DNA of 36,523 nucleotides from Clostridium sp. Marseille-P2415 (GCF_900155545.1 NZ_LT732526.1:1831514-1868036); one strand, 5' to 3'; shown: positions 16,258 to 25,228, counted from the stretch's first letter. Numbers and translations are program-made. Notes: generated from the letters alone by a model not told the origin.

Positions 16258-17502
16258 TTATAACTTTCTCCTTTTTCTTCCCAGGCCTTTCTTAACGCCT
16301 GGACCGCCTTCCTGAAAGCTTCCCACTGCTATGGGCTCTGAAGGCAGCAGCGGTTTTATTGTTCCATATCTTTTTACCGCCCTGATACTGCAGACCGTTT
16401 CACATTCTCCGCATTTATCACAAAGATCCGTGTCAATCACGTGAATGAAATGCTCTCCGCCCCTGACCGCATTTTGATGACAGCCCATACATGCTCCGCA
16501 ACCATTGCAAACGGTTGGATCGATGAAATAATCAGCATAAGAGATGCAGCTTAACGTATTACATATTTTCCGTTCGATATGCTTTTCAAATTCATCTTTA
16601 AATTTAATCATAGCTGTATGTAATGGATTCGGCGCGCTTTTACCAAAGTCACATAAGGTACCGGCTTTTATTGTCTCACATAACTCATCGGCCAGCTCCA
16701 TATCCCCGTCTTTTCCTTTTCCCTCGGTGGCATCCTTCATGATTCGGTAAAGCTGATAGATACCCTCTCTGCAATACACGCATTTTCCGCAGGTTTCTTT
16801 GCTGTTTACCAGCATTTTTTTATAAGCCCAGCCAACCATGCAGGTCTCAATATTATAAACATCGATCTTCGCTGTTTCTAACATCGTTCCGCTGCCCATA
16901 AGATTTGAATAAATAAATGCAGTATCTAATTCTTCATCGGTAAAAACAGTCCCGGTATTCCCTCCAACCTGTACGAACTTAATAGCTTTTTGAGAATTGC
17001 TCCCATTTCCATACTCTTCAATCATTTCTCTTAAAGTTATTCCAAATGGAACCTCGTAAACTCCCGGATTTTTTACATCTCCGGTAATTGAAACAATTTT
17101 TTTAGGAATATAGTTTTTTTCTGAGAAGGAACGGCTTAATGCCAGCATAGTCTCCGCATGATGAACCAGCGTATCCTCACGAAATACATCTTTTTCAGAA
17201 AGCTTTTTATCTTCCACTACTGCAACTTCCATCCCATGCTGTTCCAATTCCTTTAAAAAACCACGATAGTATGCGGAAAGATATATCCGGACTTTTTCTA
17301 ATTTTAACTCTTTCATGCATATGCTGATTCCCTGTATAACCTGCTCCAAATAATTCTCCAGCAGATACTTCACATTTTCACTTTGCCTGTTATCTTCAAT
17401 AAATAGACAGGCCAGCTCTTTAAAAGGTCTGCTGTTCCATCTGTCCAAAACCGGAGTGCCTTTTATTCCATGTCCATATATCCTGATATCTTCCATTGCC
17501 AT
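16258..17502 (-). CDS. NuoF/HndC-like iron-sulfur protein without recognisable FMN/NADH site
   Basis: The chain of 414 residues has an SLBB domain at about 134-215 (KKIVSITGDVKNPGVYEVP), the NuoF cluster cysteines Cys238, Cys241, Cys244 and Cys284 (TCGKCVYCREG, GTLCDFG), and a C-terminal two-cluster ferredoxin (Cys332/335/338/341 and Cys361/364/367/371). The first 125 residues should hold the FMN and NADH motifs (GRGGAGFPTG and NxDEGEPG in true NuoF), but neither is there. The first ferredoxin set has Cys-x2-Cys at the end where x3 is usual. It is probably an electron relay rather than an NADH dehydrogenase. It lies 13 bases behind the upstream gene, with AAGGTGGG before its ATG. Confidence 0.85.
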   Translation of the reverse strand: MAMEDIRIYGHGIKGTPVLDRWNSRPFKELACLFIEDNRQSENVKYLLENYLEQVIQGISICMKELKLEKVRIYLSAYYRGFLKELEQHGMEVAVVEDKKLSEKDVFREDTLVHHAETMLALSRSFSEKNYIPKKIVSITGDVKNPGVYEVPFGITLREMIEEYGNGSNSQKAIKFVQVGGNTGTVFTDEELDTAFIYSNLMGSGTMLETAKIDVYNIETCMVGWAYKKMLVNSKETCGKCVYCREGIYQLYRIMKDATEGKGKDGDMELADELCETIKAGTLCDFGKSAPNPLHTAMIKFKDEFEKHIERKICNTLSCISYADYFIDPTVCNGCGACMGCHQNAVRGGEHFIHVIDTDLCDKCGECETVCSIRAVKRYGTIKPLLPSEPIAVGSFQEGGPGVKKGLGRKRRKL

Positions 17503-17515
17503 TTTCCCACCTTCT

Positions 17516-19627
17516 TTACTTTACTTTATACTCTGTCCAAAATTTTGATTTCGTGAGTTTGGGACGCAGATCACATTGAAGGCATCTGCCAGCCTCACAC
17601 TGTGCTGTTTTGGCATCTAAGCCAACCGTCATAAGATTAAAATTATCACACCTGTCCTCTATGGGGATGCACTGATACTTATTACATTCTTTCCCGGCAA
17701 ATCCTTCTTCCATGCCGATGCAGGGGTTTAGAGGCTGCTCTGCCGATAATGTTTCTTTTATATTTCCGTCCCCGCCCAAATAAATATCCATGCTGGACGC
17801 AGCTTTTCTTGCCGCTGCAATTGCCTGGATAACAGAGGCTGTTCCTGTTACCGCATCTCCAACTGCAAAGACGCCGTCTATGTTGGTTTTACAGCTTTCA
17901 TCAATATCAATAAGTCCTCTGGGAGTAAGATTTATCTCCGCAAAAGCTTCTAAATCCGGTCTTTGCCCTGTGGCGAAAATGATGGTCTTACCGTTGATGA
18001 TATGGTCTGAACCTTCTTTTACATTGAGGATTAATTTTTTATTCTCATCAAAGGAAAAGCTTTCAACCTCGCGGCATACAACACCCGCTGCTCTTCCGCC
18101 TTTTTCTTCAATCTTTACAAAGGTTCTGCTATTGTAGATTTCAATTCCTTCTTCTTTTGCCTCAGCAATTTCTTCATCACTTGCCGTCATATGGTCAGGA
18201 CCTTCCAGACAGACAACTGATACCTCTTTGCAGCCTGATCTTCTGGCTGTTCTTGCACAGTCAAAGGCTACGTTACCGCCTCCCAGCACAACGGCCGAAT
18301 CTTTAAGCTCAATATCAAGGTTTAATAAATCTTTTCTAAGAAAATCAATATTTACATGAACATCCTTTAAATCGGAACCGGGAATTGGAATACGTACTCC
18401 TTTATCCGTTCCGACTGCGATCAAAACCGCATCATATTTTTTATCCAGCAGTGTTTTTAATGAATCAATTTTACTATTCGTAATAATATTGACTCCTGCT
18501 TCCCGAATGATATCAACCTCAGATTCCACCACTTCTCCCGGCAGGCGGTAATCCGGAATGCCTGCTGATAACATCCCTCCTGCGACAGGAAGCTTTTCAT
18601 ATACATCAATTGCATGTCCTGATTTAGCAAGATAATAGGAAGCGGTCAGCCCTGCCGGTCCAGACCCTATAACTGCCACTCTTTTATTCGTGCTTTCCTT
18701 TTTAAAGGCTTTCTCTTTCCACTTATAGGTATCTTTTTCAGCCGCAAATCTTTTTAAATCCCGTATGGATACTGCTCCGTTGATTCCTTTTCTCCTACAG
18801 GCGGATTCACAAAAACGCATACAGACAAGCCCCAGTGATTTTGGAAATGGTGCCTTTTCACGAATGACGGCGGCTGCCTCCTCATAGCTGCCTTCTTTTA
18901 TAAAACGGACATATTTGGGAACATCGATACCGGCCGGACATTCATGCTTGCATGGTATCAAAACATCTTCCCGGTTTCCTTCCTTAAACAGGCCCTTTTT
19001 ATCCTGCAACGCCCCCGTAGGACATACCTCTACACATGCACCGCAAAAGCGGCAGTCAGAATCCACTAATGATCGCTTCCCTTTTACCCCTACATAAACT
19101 CTGTCTTCTTCATTTTTATCCAGTCCTAAAATTCCTACCCCTCTGATATCCTGACAAACTCTGACGCATCTGCCGCAGGCAACACAGCGGTTTAAGTCGC
19201 GGATAATCAACGGATTGCCGGTTTCAACCGGAACTGCATTTAAAGTCCGTCTTAACCTTGAAGTGCTGACTCCTAAATACTGGATCAATGACTGTAATTC
19301 ACATTTTAAATATTTGGGACATGTGGTACAGTCGTCTACATGATTGGCCAGCATGAGTTCCATTGACAGCCTTCTCATTTTATCCAACCGGTCAGACTTT
19401 GTTTTTATTATCATTCCCGGTTCAATTTTTGTCGTACAAGCTGTGAAAGCTTCTTCCCTTCCATTGATTTCAACAACACATAATCTGCAGCCGCCAACAT
19501 CATGTAAATCCGGATGATGACACAGGTGGGGAATGTAAATATCGGAGTCCTCCGCCGCCTCCATAATCGTTTTACCTGCCTCTGCATATAATTCCATACC
19601 GTCAATTAAGATTTTAACCTTGCTCAT
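17516..19627 (-). CDS. Iron-sulfur/FAD NAD(P)H oxidoreductase: HydA/NuoG-type N-terminus fused to GltD/NfnB-like module
   Basis: At 703 residues it reads in order: plant-type [2Fe-2S] domain (Cys36, 47, 50, 64), a His-Cys3 [4Fe-4S] site (His96, Cys100, 103, 109), two [4Fe-4S] clusters (Cys148/151/154/158 and 192/195/198/202), then a GltD-like part. That part has its own Cys-rich linker (CKHECPAG, CMRFCESACRRKG), an FAD site GSGPAG at 320-325 and a NAD(P)H site GGGNVA at 448-453. The RR pair 10 residues later favours NADPH. It likely feeds electrons from NAD(P)H into the operon's other proteins. The start is the ATG with GGAGG 5 bases ahead, not the TTG 12 bases earlier. It is first in the operon. 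Confidence 0.88.
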   Translation of the reverse strand: MSKVKILIDGMELYAEAGKTIMEAAEDSDIYIPHLCHHPDLHDVGGCRLCVVEINGREEAFTACTTKIEPGMIIKTKSDRLDKMRRLSMELMLANHVDDCTTCPKYLKCELQSLIQYLGVSTSRLRRTLNAVPVETGNPLIIRDLNRCVACGRCVRVCQDIRGVGILGLDKNEEDRVYVGVKGKRSLVDSDCRFCGACVEVCPTGALQDKKGLFKEGNREDVLIPCKHECPAGIDVPKYVRFIKEGSYEEAAAVIREKAPFPKSLGLVCMRFCESACRRKGINGAVSIRDLKRFAAEKDTYKWKEKAFKKESTNKRVAVIGSGPAGLTASYYLAKSGHAIDVYEKLPVAGGMLSAGIPDYRLPGEVVESEVDIIREAGVNIITNSKIDSLKTLLDKKYDAVLIAVGTDKGVRIPIPGSDLKDVHVNIDFLRKDLLNLDIELKDSAVVLGGGNVAFDCARTARRSGCKEVSVVCLEGPDHMTASDEEIAEAKEEGIEIYNSRTFVKIEEKGGRAAGVVCREVESFSFDENKKLILNVKEGSDHIINGKTIIFATGQRPDLEAFAEINLTPRGLIDIDESCKTNIDGVFAVGDAVTGTASVIQAIAAARKAASSMDIYLGGDGNIKETLSAEQPLNPCIGMEEGFAGKECNKYQCIPIEDRCDNFNLMTVGLDAKTAQCEAGRCLQCDLRPKLTKSKFWTEYKVK

Positions 19628-19677
19628 ATCTTCCTCCAATTTCCTTGACTCCTTAACTCCAATTCATTTATACTGTC

Positions 19678-19708
19678 ACTATAAACTTTGCCACAAGGGC
19701 AAAGTCAA
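19678..19708 (-). promoter_or_regulatory. MerR-type promoter with 19-bp spacer and central dyad, driving the redox operon
   Basis: On the minus strand TTGACT (19703-19708) and TATAGT (19678-19683) are 19 bases apart. The spacer contains the inverted repeat ACTTTGCC-N5-GGCAAAGT (19685-19705 on the plus strand). Over-long spacers with a central dyad are the hallmark of MerR-activated promoters. The merR gene starts 19 bases away in the other direction, so binding would activate the operon and could repress merR. Confidence 0.9.
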
Positions 19709-19726
19709 TAGCGGAGTGTGAAAAAA

Positions 19727-20542
19727 ATGACAAACCTGTATACAATCGGTGAAGTAGCCCGTTTTCTTAAAATATCGCCGAAAGCTTTACGCAATTATGA
19801 TGACTTAGACTTGCTGAAACCTCATTATATTTCTCCGGATACCAATTACCGTTATTACAGCTACGATCAATTTTTTATTATAGATGTAATTCGGTATTTA
19901 AACAAAACCTTAAATATTCCATTGGATCGTGTGAAAAAATTACTGGAGGAAAACAAGGAAAGTGATAACTTGTTATCACTTTTAGAATCCCATAGAGGAT
20001 TATTAGAAGAAAAAATCGCCGCCCTGGAATATTCAAAGCTGCTTACCGATAACCTGATTTCGGATGTAAAATACAGGACAAAATATCCTGAGAAAATCGG
20101 GATATATGAACAGTATCTGATGAGCCGCAATCTTTATTATAAGGAACTGGATATATCTATATATGACATTGACAAATACGTGAATAGAAATATCGGCAAT
20201 ATAGATAATCATGAAACCGATATGATGTGCCTGTTATTTTCTCTGTCAGAATATAAAAAAACAGGACATTTAATGGTAAAAGGATTTGGGATATTTTCTG
20301 ATAAAAAACTGCCTGGATTGAAATTAAAAACCCTTCGCGAAGGCCGTTATATCACGAAAAGTTTTCTCTATTCAGAAGAAAATACTATGTCTACCTTCAA
20401 TGAGTTAGACAAATATTCAAAAATTAAAGACTTGGAATTAGAGAATACTGCTTTCTTAATATCGAAAATGGTTAATCTGCAGGCATGCTCCAAATATGAT
20501 TATTGTATGGAGCTTCAAATTATATGTTACACAAAAGACTGA
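19727..20542 (+). CDS. MerR-family regulator of the redox operon
   Basis: The N-terminal winged helix is typical: LYTIGEVARFLKISPKALRNYDDLDLLKPHYI, then NYRYYSYDQFFIIDVIRYL. A coiled-coil linker follows near residues 75-105. The C-terminal 150 residues look like a small-ligand (GyrI-like) sensing domain without a metal-binding Cys pattern, so an organic ligand is more likely than a metal or superoxide. I start at ATG 19727, with GGAG 10 bases upstream; an in-frame GTG 9 bases earlier overlaps that site. It is divergent from the three redox genes and faces their 19-bp-spacer promoter. Confidence 0.9.
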   Translation: MTNLYTIGEVARFLKISPKALRNYDDLDLLKPHYISPDTNYRYYSYDQFFIIDVIRYLNKTLNIPLDRVKKLLEENKESDNLLSLLESHRGLLEEKIAALEYSKLLTDNLISDVKYRTKYPEKIGIYEQYLMSRNLYYKELDISIYDIDKYVNRNIGNIDNHETDMMCLLFSLSEYKKTGHLMVKGFGIFSDKKLPGLKLKTLREGRYITKSFLYSEENTMSTFNELDKYSKIKDLELENTAFLISKMVNLQACSKYDYCMELQIICYTKD

Positions 20543-20567
20543 CAAGCTAAAATCACATGCCAGTCTT
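20535..20567 (+). terminator. Weak terminator behind the MerR gene
   Basis: AAGACTG and CAGTCTT form a 7-bp stem around a 19-base loop, followed by ACTTTTAATTT. The strength is doubtful. Confidence 0.4.
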
Positions 20568-20598
20568 ACTTTTAATTTGCGATAGAAGCATCCTGCAA

Positions 20599-21432
20599 CT
20601 ACTGATGAAGTGAAATAACAGGAATGGAAATTTTAATTACAAATTCATTGGAATCAACCGCTGCAAGATAACTCAGCATGTCATTTTCGTAGGCATCACC
20701 GTTAACAGCCATGTCATTTTTTCCTATAAAATCCATAAGCTGCTGATAGGACTTTGGCAATTCACTGTAAGCACCTTTATGGATAATAACGGCATACTTC
20801 CCTTCTGTTTTAATACGCAGACGGTCGCAGTCTATTTTACAGCGCATTTTATTACTATAATAATTAGGTTTATCATATTGTCCGGCAATAAGGTCTTCCC
20901 TGCTTATGATAGCCCCCATCAGCAATTCACAGTCACCGCCTTGTTCATCACAATAATCAAAATGCTCCCCCAGCTTTTGCAGTTCTTCCTTGTCACTTTC
21001 ATACCCGGATATTTTAACTACGATGAAATACTCTTCTTCACATTCCTCAAAATAGGGAACACCATATACAGAGCTCAAGGCCTCTTCCGTCTTATCAATG
21101 GTGGCCATTACCTTGCTTCTCATTATAGAAGTCTTTTTTATCTCGGCCTCCAACTGCTGTTCTTTTTGTTTTAATATCGCAAGAAAATGATGGGGGTTGT
21201 GATCCATGATATAATCCTTAATTTCACTCAGGGAAGTACCGGCCTGTTTTAATATAAAAATCATATCATACAAATAAAACTGCTTGATCGAATAATAACG
21301 GTAGCCGTTTGGCTTTACAAGCTCCGGCTTTAAAATGCCGATCTCATCATAATGAAATAACGTATGCTTGGTAACTCCGCATATCTCTGCAAATTCATTG
21401 GTTGTAAAGTACTGTTTATTCTTGCCTGACAT
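20599..21432 (-). CDS. MerR-family regulator with GyrI-like effector domain (BmrR-like)
   Basis: A 277-residue chain with the winged helix at 8-75 ([50 protein letters not shown]), a coiled coil at about 85-120 and a C-terminal GyrI-like sensing domain. The same organisation is found in BmrR and TipA-type multidrug sensors. It is divergent from a heterodimeric ABC exporter, the classical arrangement for drug-responsive control. The shared region contains nested promoters and a dyad. GAGGG stands 6 bases before the ATG. Confidence 0.92.
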   Translation of the reverse strand: MSGKNKQYFTTNEFAEICGVTKHTLFHYDEIGILKPELVKPNGYRYYSIKQFYLYDMIFILKQAGTSLSEIKDYIMDHNPHHFLAILKQKEQQLEAEIKKTSIMRSKVMATIDKTEEALSSVYGVPYFEECEEEYFIVVKISGYESDKEELQKLGEHFDYCDEQGGDCELLMGAIISREDLIAGQYDKPNYYSNKMRCKIDCDRLRIKTEGKYAVIIHKGAYSELPKSYQQLMDFIGKNDMAVNGDAYENDMLSYLAAVDSNEFVIKISIPVISLHQ

Positions 21433-21502
21433 TCTTTTCCCTCACATAGACTTCCTGATTATCCAGAAGAGAGCTTTCGCTTAAAAGCCGCTTAAAATCC
21501 CC

Positions 21503-21533
21503 TTGACTTTCGGGTTACACTATACTTTATAAT
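21503..21533 (+). promoter_or_regulatory. Promoter of the ABC exporter, 19-bp spacer
   Basis: TTGACT (21503-21508) and consensus TATAAT (21528-21533) stand 19 bases apart, as in MerR-controlled promoters. The spacer itself shows no clean dyad; the strong one lies just behind the -10 box. Confidence 0.8.
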
Positions 21534-21557
21534 GACACAGTTGTGTCATATAGTCAA
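21527..21557 (-). promoter_or_regulatory. Promoter of the second MerR gene, overlapping the exporter promoter
   Basis: On the minus strand TTGACT (21552-21557) and TTATAA (21527-21532) are also 19 bases apart, and the dyad at 21532-21549 fills this spacer. The two promoters face each other and share the -10 sequence. Confidence 0.6.
21532..21549. promoter_or_regulatory. Dyad ATGACACA-GT-TGTGTCAT, probable MerR operator
   Basis: Perfect 8-bp arms around GT. It is centred in the spacer of the minus-strand promoter and overlaps the -10 box of the plus-strand one. An outer pair CCTTGACT (21501-21508) and AGTCAAGG (21552-21559) is also a perfect inverted repeat. Confidence 0.75.
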
Positions 21558-21628
21558 GGTGTAATCATGAAAACAGACTGGATTGAGGAACCCGTCAGAA
21601 TGTAACTACAACATACAGGAGGATAGCT

Positions 21629-23386
21629 ATGAGTAAATTACTTTATTACTTAAAACCACATAAAAAATTACTGATTGGGGCCGTAATATTTTTATTTTTT
21701 AATAATTTCAGTGCAATGTTTTTGCCTACACTGACTGCCAGACTTATTAATATCGGAGTTGCTAACGGTGACTTTTCTTACATTTACCGCATTAGCGTAC
21801 ATATGCTGGCAATTGCAGTTTTAGGCGGCCTGAGCTCCATAATCTCTGTTATATTATCATCAAAAGTTACGGCTGCTTTCTGCAGGGACTTAAGAGAAGC
21901 CGTTTTTATAAAAGCACAGCAGTATTCTTTAAATGATTTTCAAACGATCGGAACACCCTCCATGATTATCCGCTGCACAAATGACATTAACATCATACAA
22001 AAATCAGGAATGATGTTTTTAAGAGTTCTTCTTCCCGCTCCTCTTATGACCGTCGTAGGACTTACCCTGGCCTTTCGGACCAATGTAAGAATGGCCTTTT
22101 TCTTTGTAGCCGTTATAGTGATTTTTGGTACTATGGCATATTTTATCGGGAGAAAAGCTGTTCCATTATTCAGACAAATTCAGGTTAAAATGGACCGGCT
22201 GACTTATGTACTTCGGGAAAGCATTACAGGAGTACGGGTAATCCGGGCATTTAACCGGGAAGAATTCGAGAAGCAGAGATTTGCAGCTTCCTGTCATGAT
22301 TACAGGGATATTGCCGTTAAAACCAACAAAATCTTCGCCGTTTTAATGCCTTCCCTCTTCCTTATTCTGGATTTAAGCGTTGCATCCATTATCTGGTTCG
22401 GCGGCATTTTAGTTTCCAACGGCTCCATGGAAATCGGCAGTATTTTTGCTTTAATTGAATATCTGACTATTATTTTATTCTGCGGTGTCATGGCAGTCAT
22501 GGGGTTTATGGAAATTCCCAGGGCTTTAAGCAGTGCTGCCAGATTAAATGAAGTTCTTAACTTATCACCGGAAATAACGGACCAGCCTGTTGCCATAACT
22601 GAGACCATTCAAAAAGGATTTCTTGAATTTCGGGATGTTACCTTTCAATATTCCAATGCAGAAGAGCCGGTTTTAAGTCATATCTCCTTCACCGCCGGCC
22701 CCGGGAAAACTACCGCAATTATCGGCGGCACCGGTTCGGGTAAATCAACGGTTGCGAATTTGATCCCCCGTTTCTTCCCCATACAGAAAGGAGAGATTCT
22801 GTTAAATGGCATGAATATCGCCCATTATCCGCAGAAAGTTTTAAGGGACAAAATAGGTTTTATCCCCCAAAAGGCTTTTTTGTTCCGGGGAACCGTTGAA
22901 AGCAACATCCGCTTTGGAAAAGAAGACGCCACCATGGAAGAAATTGAGGCTGCAGCAAAAACAGCCCAGGCGCATGAGTTCATTCAGGGACTGGAGAACG
23001 GTTACCAGTCTTATGTTGCCCAGTCCGGTTCTAATCTTTCCGGCGGTCAAAAGCAAAGAGTCGCCATTGCCCGGGCACTGGTTAAAAAACCTCAAGTTTA
23101 TGTATTTGACGACAGCTTTTCAGCACTTGATTTTAAGACGGATTCCATGCTGCGAAAAGCTTTGCGTAATGAAATAAAAGATTCTGCTTTGATTATCGTA
23201 GCACAGCGCATCAGCACTATTTTGGATGCAGACCAGATCATTGTATTAGATGAAGGCAAAATAGCAGGTATTGGACGCCATGAAGAGCTCATGAAAACCT
23301 GCACCATATATCAGCAGATCGCTACTACTCAATTGAGCGAGGAGGAGCTGTCGGGAAAGGAGAATAAAGGTTATGAACATGCATAA
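21629..23386 (+). CDS. ABC exporter half-transporter, subunit with degenerate catalytic site
   Basis: The first 300 of 585 residues form six membrane helices of a type IV (B-family) exporter. The ATPase domain has Walker A GGTGSGKST (366-374), canonical signature LSGGQ (470-474) and Walker B VYVFDD, where the catalytic Glu is Asp495. The H-loop reads AQRIST, with Gln526 for His. This is the degenerate partner, as in BmrC, LmrC or TM287. It likely exports drugs or lipophilic compounds at the plasma membrane together with the next gene, whose start lies inside this one (14-base overlap). AGGAGG precedes the ATG. Confidence 0.92.
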   Translation: MSKLLYYLKPHKKLLIGAVIFLFFNNFSAMFLPTLTARLINIGVANGDFSYIYRISVHMLAIAVLGGLSSIISVILSSKVTAAFCRDLREAVFIKAQQYSLNDFQTIGTPSMIIRCTNDINIIQKSGMMFLRVLLPAPLMTVVGLTLAFRTNVRMAFFFVAVIVIFGTMAYFIGRKAVPLFRQIQVKMDRLTYVLRESITGVRVIRAFNREEFEKQRFAASCHDYRDIAVKTNKIFAVLMPSLFLILDLSVASIIWFGGILVSNGSMEIGSIFALIEYLTIILFCGVMAVMGFMEIPRALSSAARLNEVLNLSPEITDQPVAITETIQKGFLEFRDVTFQYSNAEEPVLSHISFTAGPGKTTAIIGGTGSGKSTVANLIPRFFPIQKGEILLNGMNIAHYPQKVLRDKIGFIPQKAFLFRGTVESNIRFGKEDATMEEIEAAAKTAQAHEFIQGLENGYQSYVAQSGSNLSGGQKQRVAIARALVKKPQVYVFDDSFSALDFKTDSMLRKALRNEIKDSALIIVAQRISTILDADQIIVLDEGKIAGIGRHEELMKTCTIYQQIATTQLSEEELSGKENKGYEHA

Positions 23387-25142
23387 TAAAAGTACCATTC
23401 GCAGATTGTGTTCTTATTTTAACGGTTTAGGCGTTAAGATTCTGTTTATTATTACAGCCTCTGTATTAAGCTCCGTTTTCTTTATTGCAACTCCCATATT
23501 TTTAGGAAAAGCACTGGACCAGCTTGCGGACGGGATAAAAACTGCGGTAACACAGGGCACACGTTTTCAAGTAAATATAGAGACAATGGGCGGTATCTTC
23601 CTGATCCTGCTTATCCTTTATGTCCTAAGCTTTATTACGAATTATTTAGCCAATTATCTGATGTCATCGGTCGCAGAAACCGTTACCTTAAACATGCGTG
23701 CGGCACTGAGCGAAAAGCTGAACAGGCTTCCCCTTCGTTTTTACGACGCAACAGAGCGCGGTGATATTTTAAGCCGTGCAACCAATGACTTAGAAAAGAT
23801 TGCGGATGCCCTGCGTGAAGGCTTTAACCGCCTTATCGGCTGTGCTGTCACAATAACCGGTGCTGTGATTATGATGCTGGTGATCAGCCCTTCCTTATCT
23901 TTGATTGCATTTTTAACCATAGGAACCGCAACCACAGTGACTCTGGTAATTGCAAAAAAATCACGAAAATACTTCTTAAATTATCAGACCTCCCTTGGCG
24001 AATTAAATGCCAATATAGAGGAAGCTTTTACCGGACAGCTGGTGATCAAGGCCTTTCATTATGAAGAGAACGCCATTAAGGAATTTAAGAAAATCAATCA
24101 TGACCTGTATATGCACAGCAGCTATTCCCAGATAGCCCAGTTCGTCGTTGCACCCTCGGTACGCTTTATCAACAACCTGGGGTATATTGTAATTGCGGTT
24201 ATGAGTGTATTTTCAATTATACAGGGAAGGCTTTCTATCGGTACGGTACAGGCTTTTATCCAATACACGGACAAAGCATCCGAACCGGTTATCGAATGCT
24301 CCCAGATCATCAGTTCCATGCAGTCAGCATTTGCTGCCTCTTCCCGTTACTTTGAAATCATGGATGAATTGGATGAAATACCGGATCCTGCTCTTACAAA
24401 GAACCTTCCCCCCGTTCAAGGCAATGTATCTTTTGAGCATGTCAGATTTGGATACAGTGATGACCATATCCTGATGAAAGACATAAATATCGATGTAAAA
24501 GCCGGTGACAAAATAGCAGTTGTTGGCCCTACCGGGGCAGGTAAGACAACGCTTGTCAATCTTCTGATGCGTTTTTATGATATACAGGGCGGCAGAATTA
24601 CAATTGACGGCGCAGATATCAAAACGATGCCCCGGGGAGAGCTCAGAAATAAATTCGGCATGGTTTTACAGGATACCTGGTTATTCAGCAGTACCATACG
24701 GGAAAATATTGCATATAGTAATTTTAATGCCGGTGATGAGGAAATTATTGCAGCAGCGAAATCCGCAAGAGCCGATCATTTCATCCGCACTCTTCCGGAC
24801 GGCTATCATACGCTGCTTTCAGAAGACGGTGCCAACGTATCTCAGGGGCAGAAACAGTTGTTAACCATTGCAAGAGCCATTCTGGCTGACCCTGCGATCC
24901 TGATTTTAGACGAGGCTACCTCCAGTGTGGATACACGAACCGAAGTGGAAATCCAAAAGGCCATGAATAACCTGATGAAGGGCAGAACCAGCTTTATCAT
25001 TGCACATAAACTATCTACCATCCGGAATGCTGATTTAATTCTTGTTATGCAGCAGGGGACGATCATCGAGCAGGGAACCCATCATGAACTTCTTGCAAAA
25101 AAAGGATTTTACGAAAAGCTTTATAACAGCCAATTTGCATAA
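23373..25142 (+). CDS. ABC exporter half-transporter, subunit with intact catalytic Glu
   Basis: At 589 residues it has six N-terminal membrane helices, then Walker A GPTGAGKTT, signature VSQGQ instead of LSGGQ, Walker B ILILDEATSSVD with the catalytic Glu, and the H-loop AHKLST. Paired with the upstream subunit, its Walker motifs and that subunit's LSGGQ make the one working ATP site, while its VSQGQ completes the degenerate site. This complementarity shows the two form one heterodimer. The insert near residue 55 (GIKTAVTQGTRFQVN) is typical of the longer YheH-like subunits. Regulation is probably by the divergent MerR protein. Confidence 0.92.
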   Translation: MNMHNKSTIRRLCSYFNGLGVKILFIITASVLSSVFFIATPIFLGKALDQLADGIKTAVTQGTRFQVNIETMGGIFLILLILYVLSFITNYLANYLMSSVAETVTLNMRAALSEKLNRLPLRFYDATERGDILSRATNDLEKIADALREGFNRLIGCAVTITGAVIMMLVISPSLSLIAFLTIGTATTVTLVIAKKSRKYFLNYQTSLGELNANIEEAFTGQLVIKAFHYEENAIKEFKKINHDLYMHSSYSQIAQFVVAPSVRFINNLGYIVIAVMSVFSIIQGRLSIGTVQAFIQYTDKASEPVIECSQIISSMQSAFAASSRYFEIMDELDEIPDPALTKNLPPVQGNVSFEHVRFGYSDDHILMKDINIDVKAGDKIAVVGPTGAGKTTLVNLLMRFYDIQGGRITIDGADIKTMPRGELRNKFGMVLQDTWLFSSTIRENIAYSNFNAGDEEIIAAAKSARADHFIRTLPDGYHTLLSEDGANVSQGQKQLLTIARAILADPAILILDEATSSVDTRTEVEIQKAMNNLMKGRTSFIIAHKLSTIRNADLILVMQQGTIIEQGTHHELLAKKGFYEKLYNSQFA

Positions 25143-25188
25143 TAGCTTACGGTGAGTTTGTGAGGCCGTAAAAAAAGTCTGTAAATTG

Positions 25189-25228
25189 ATAGGTCTTCTA
25201 TGAAAAATAAAATTCATGGAAGACCTAT
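25189..25228. repeat. 16-bp inverted repeat between the exporter and the ROK gene
   Basis: Arms 25189-25204 and 25213-25228 pair at 15 of 16 positions around AAATAAAA. There is no T-run on the plus side, so it is a hairpin at the convergent junction rather than a standard terminator. A second small hairpin, TTACGG...CCGTAA followed by A-rich sequence, lies at about 25147-25171. Confidence 0.6.
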
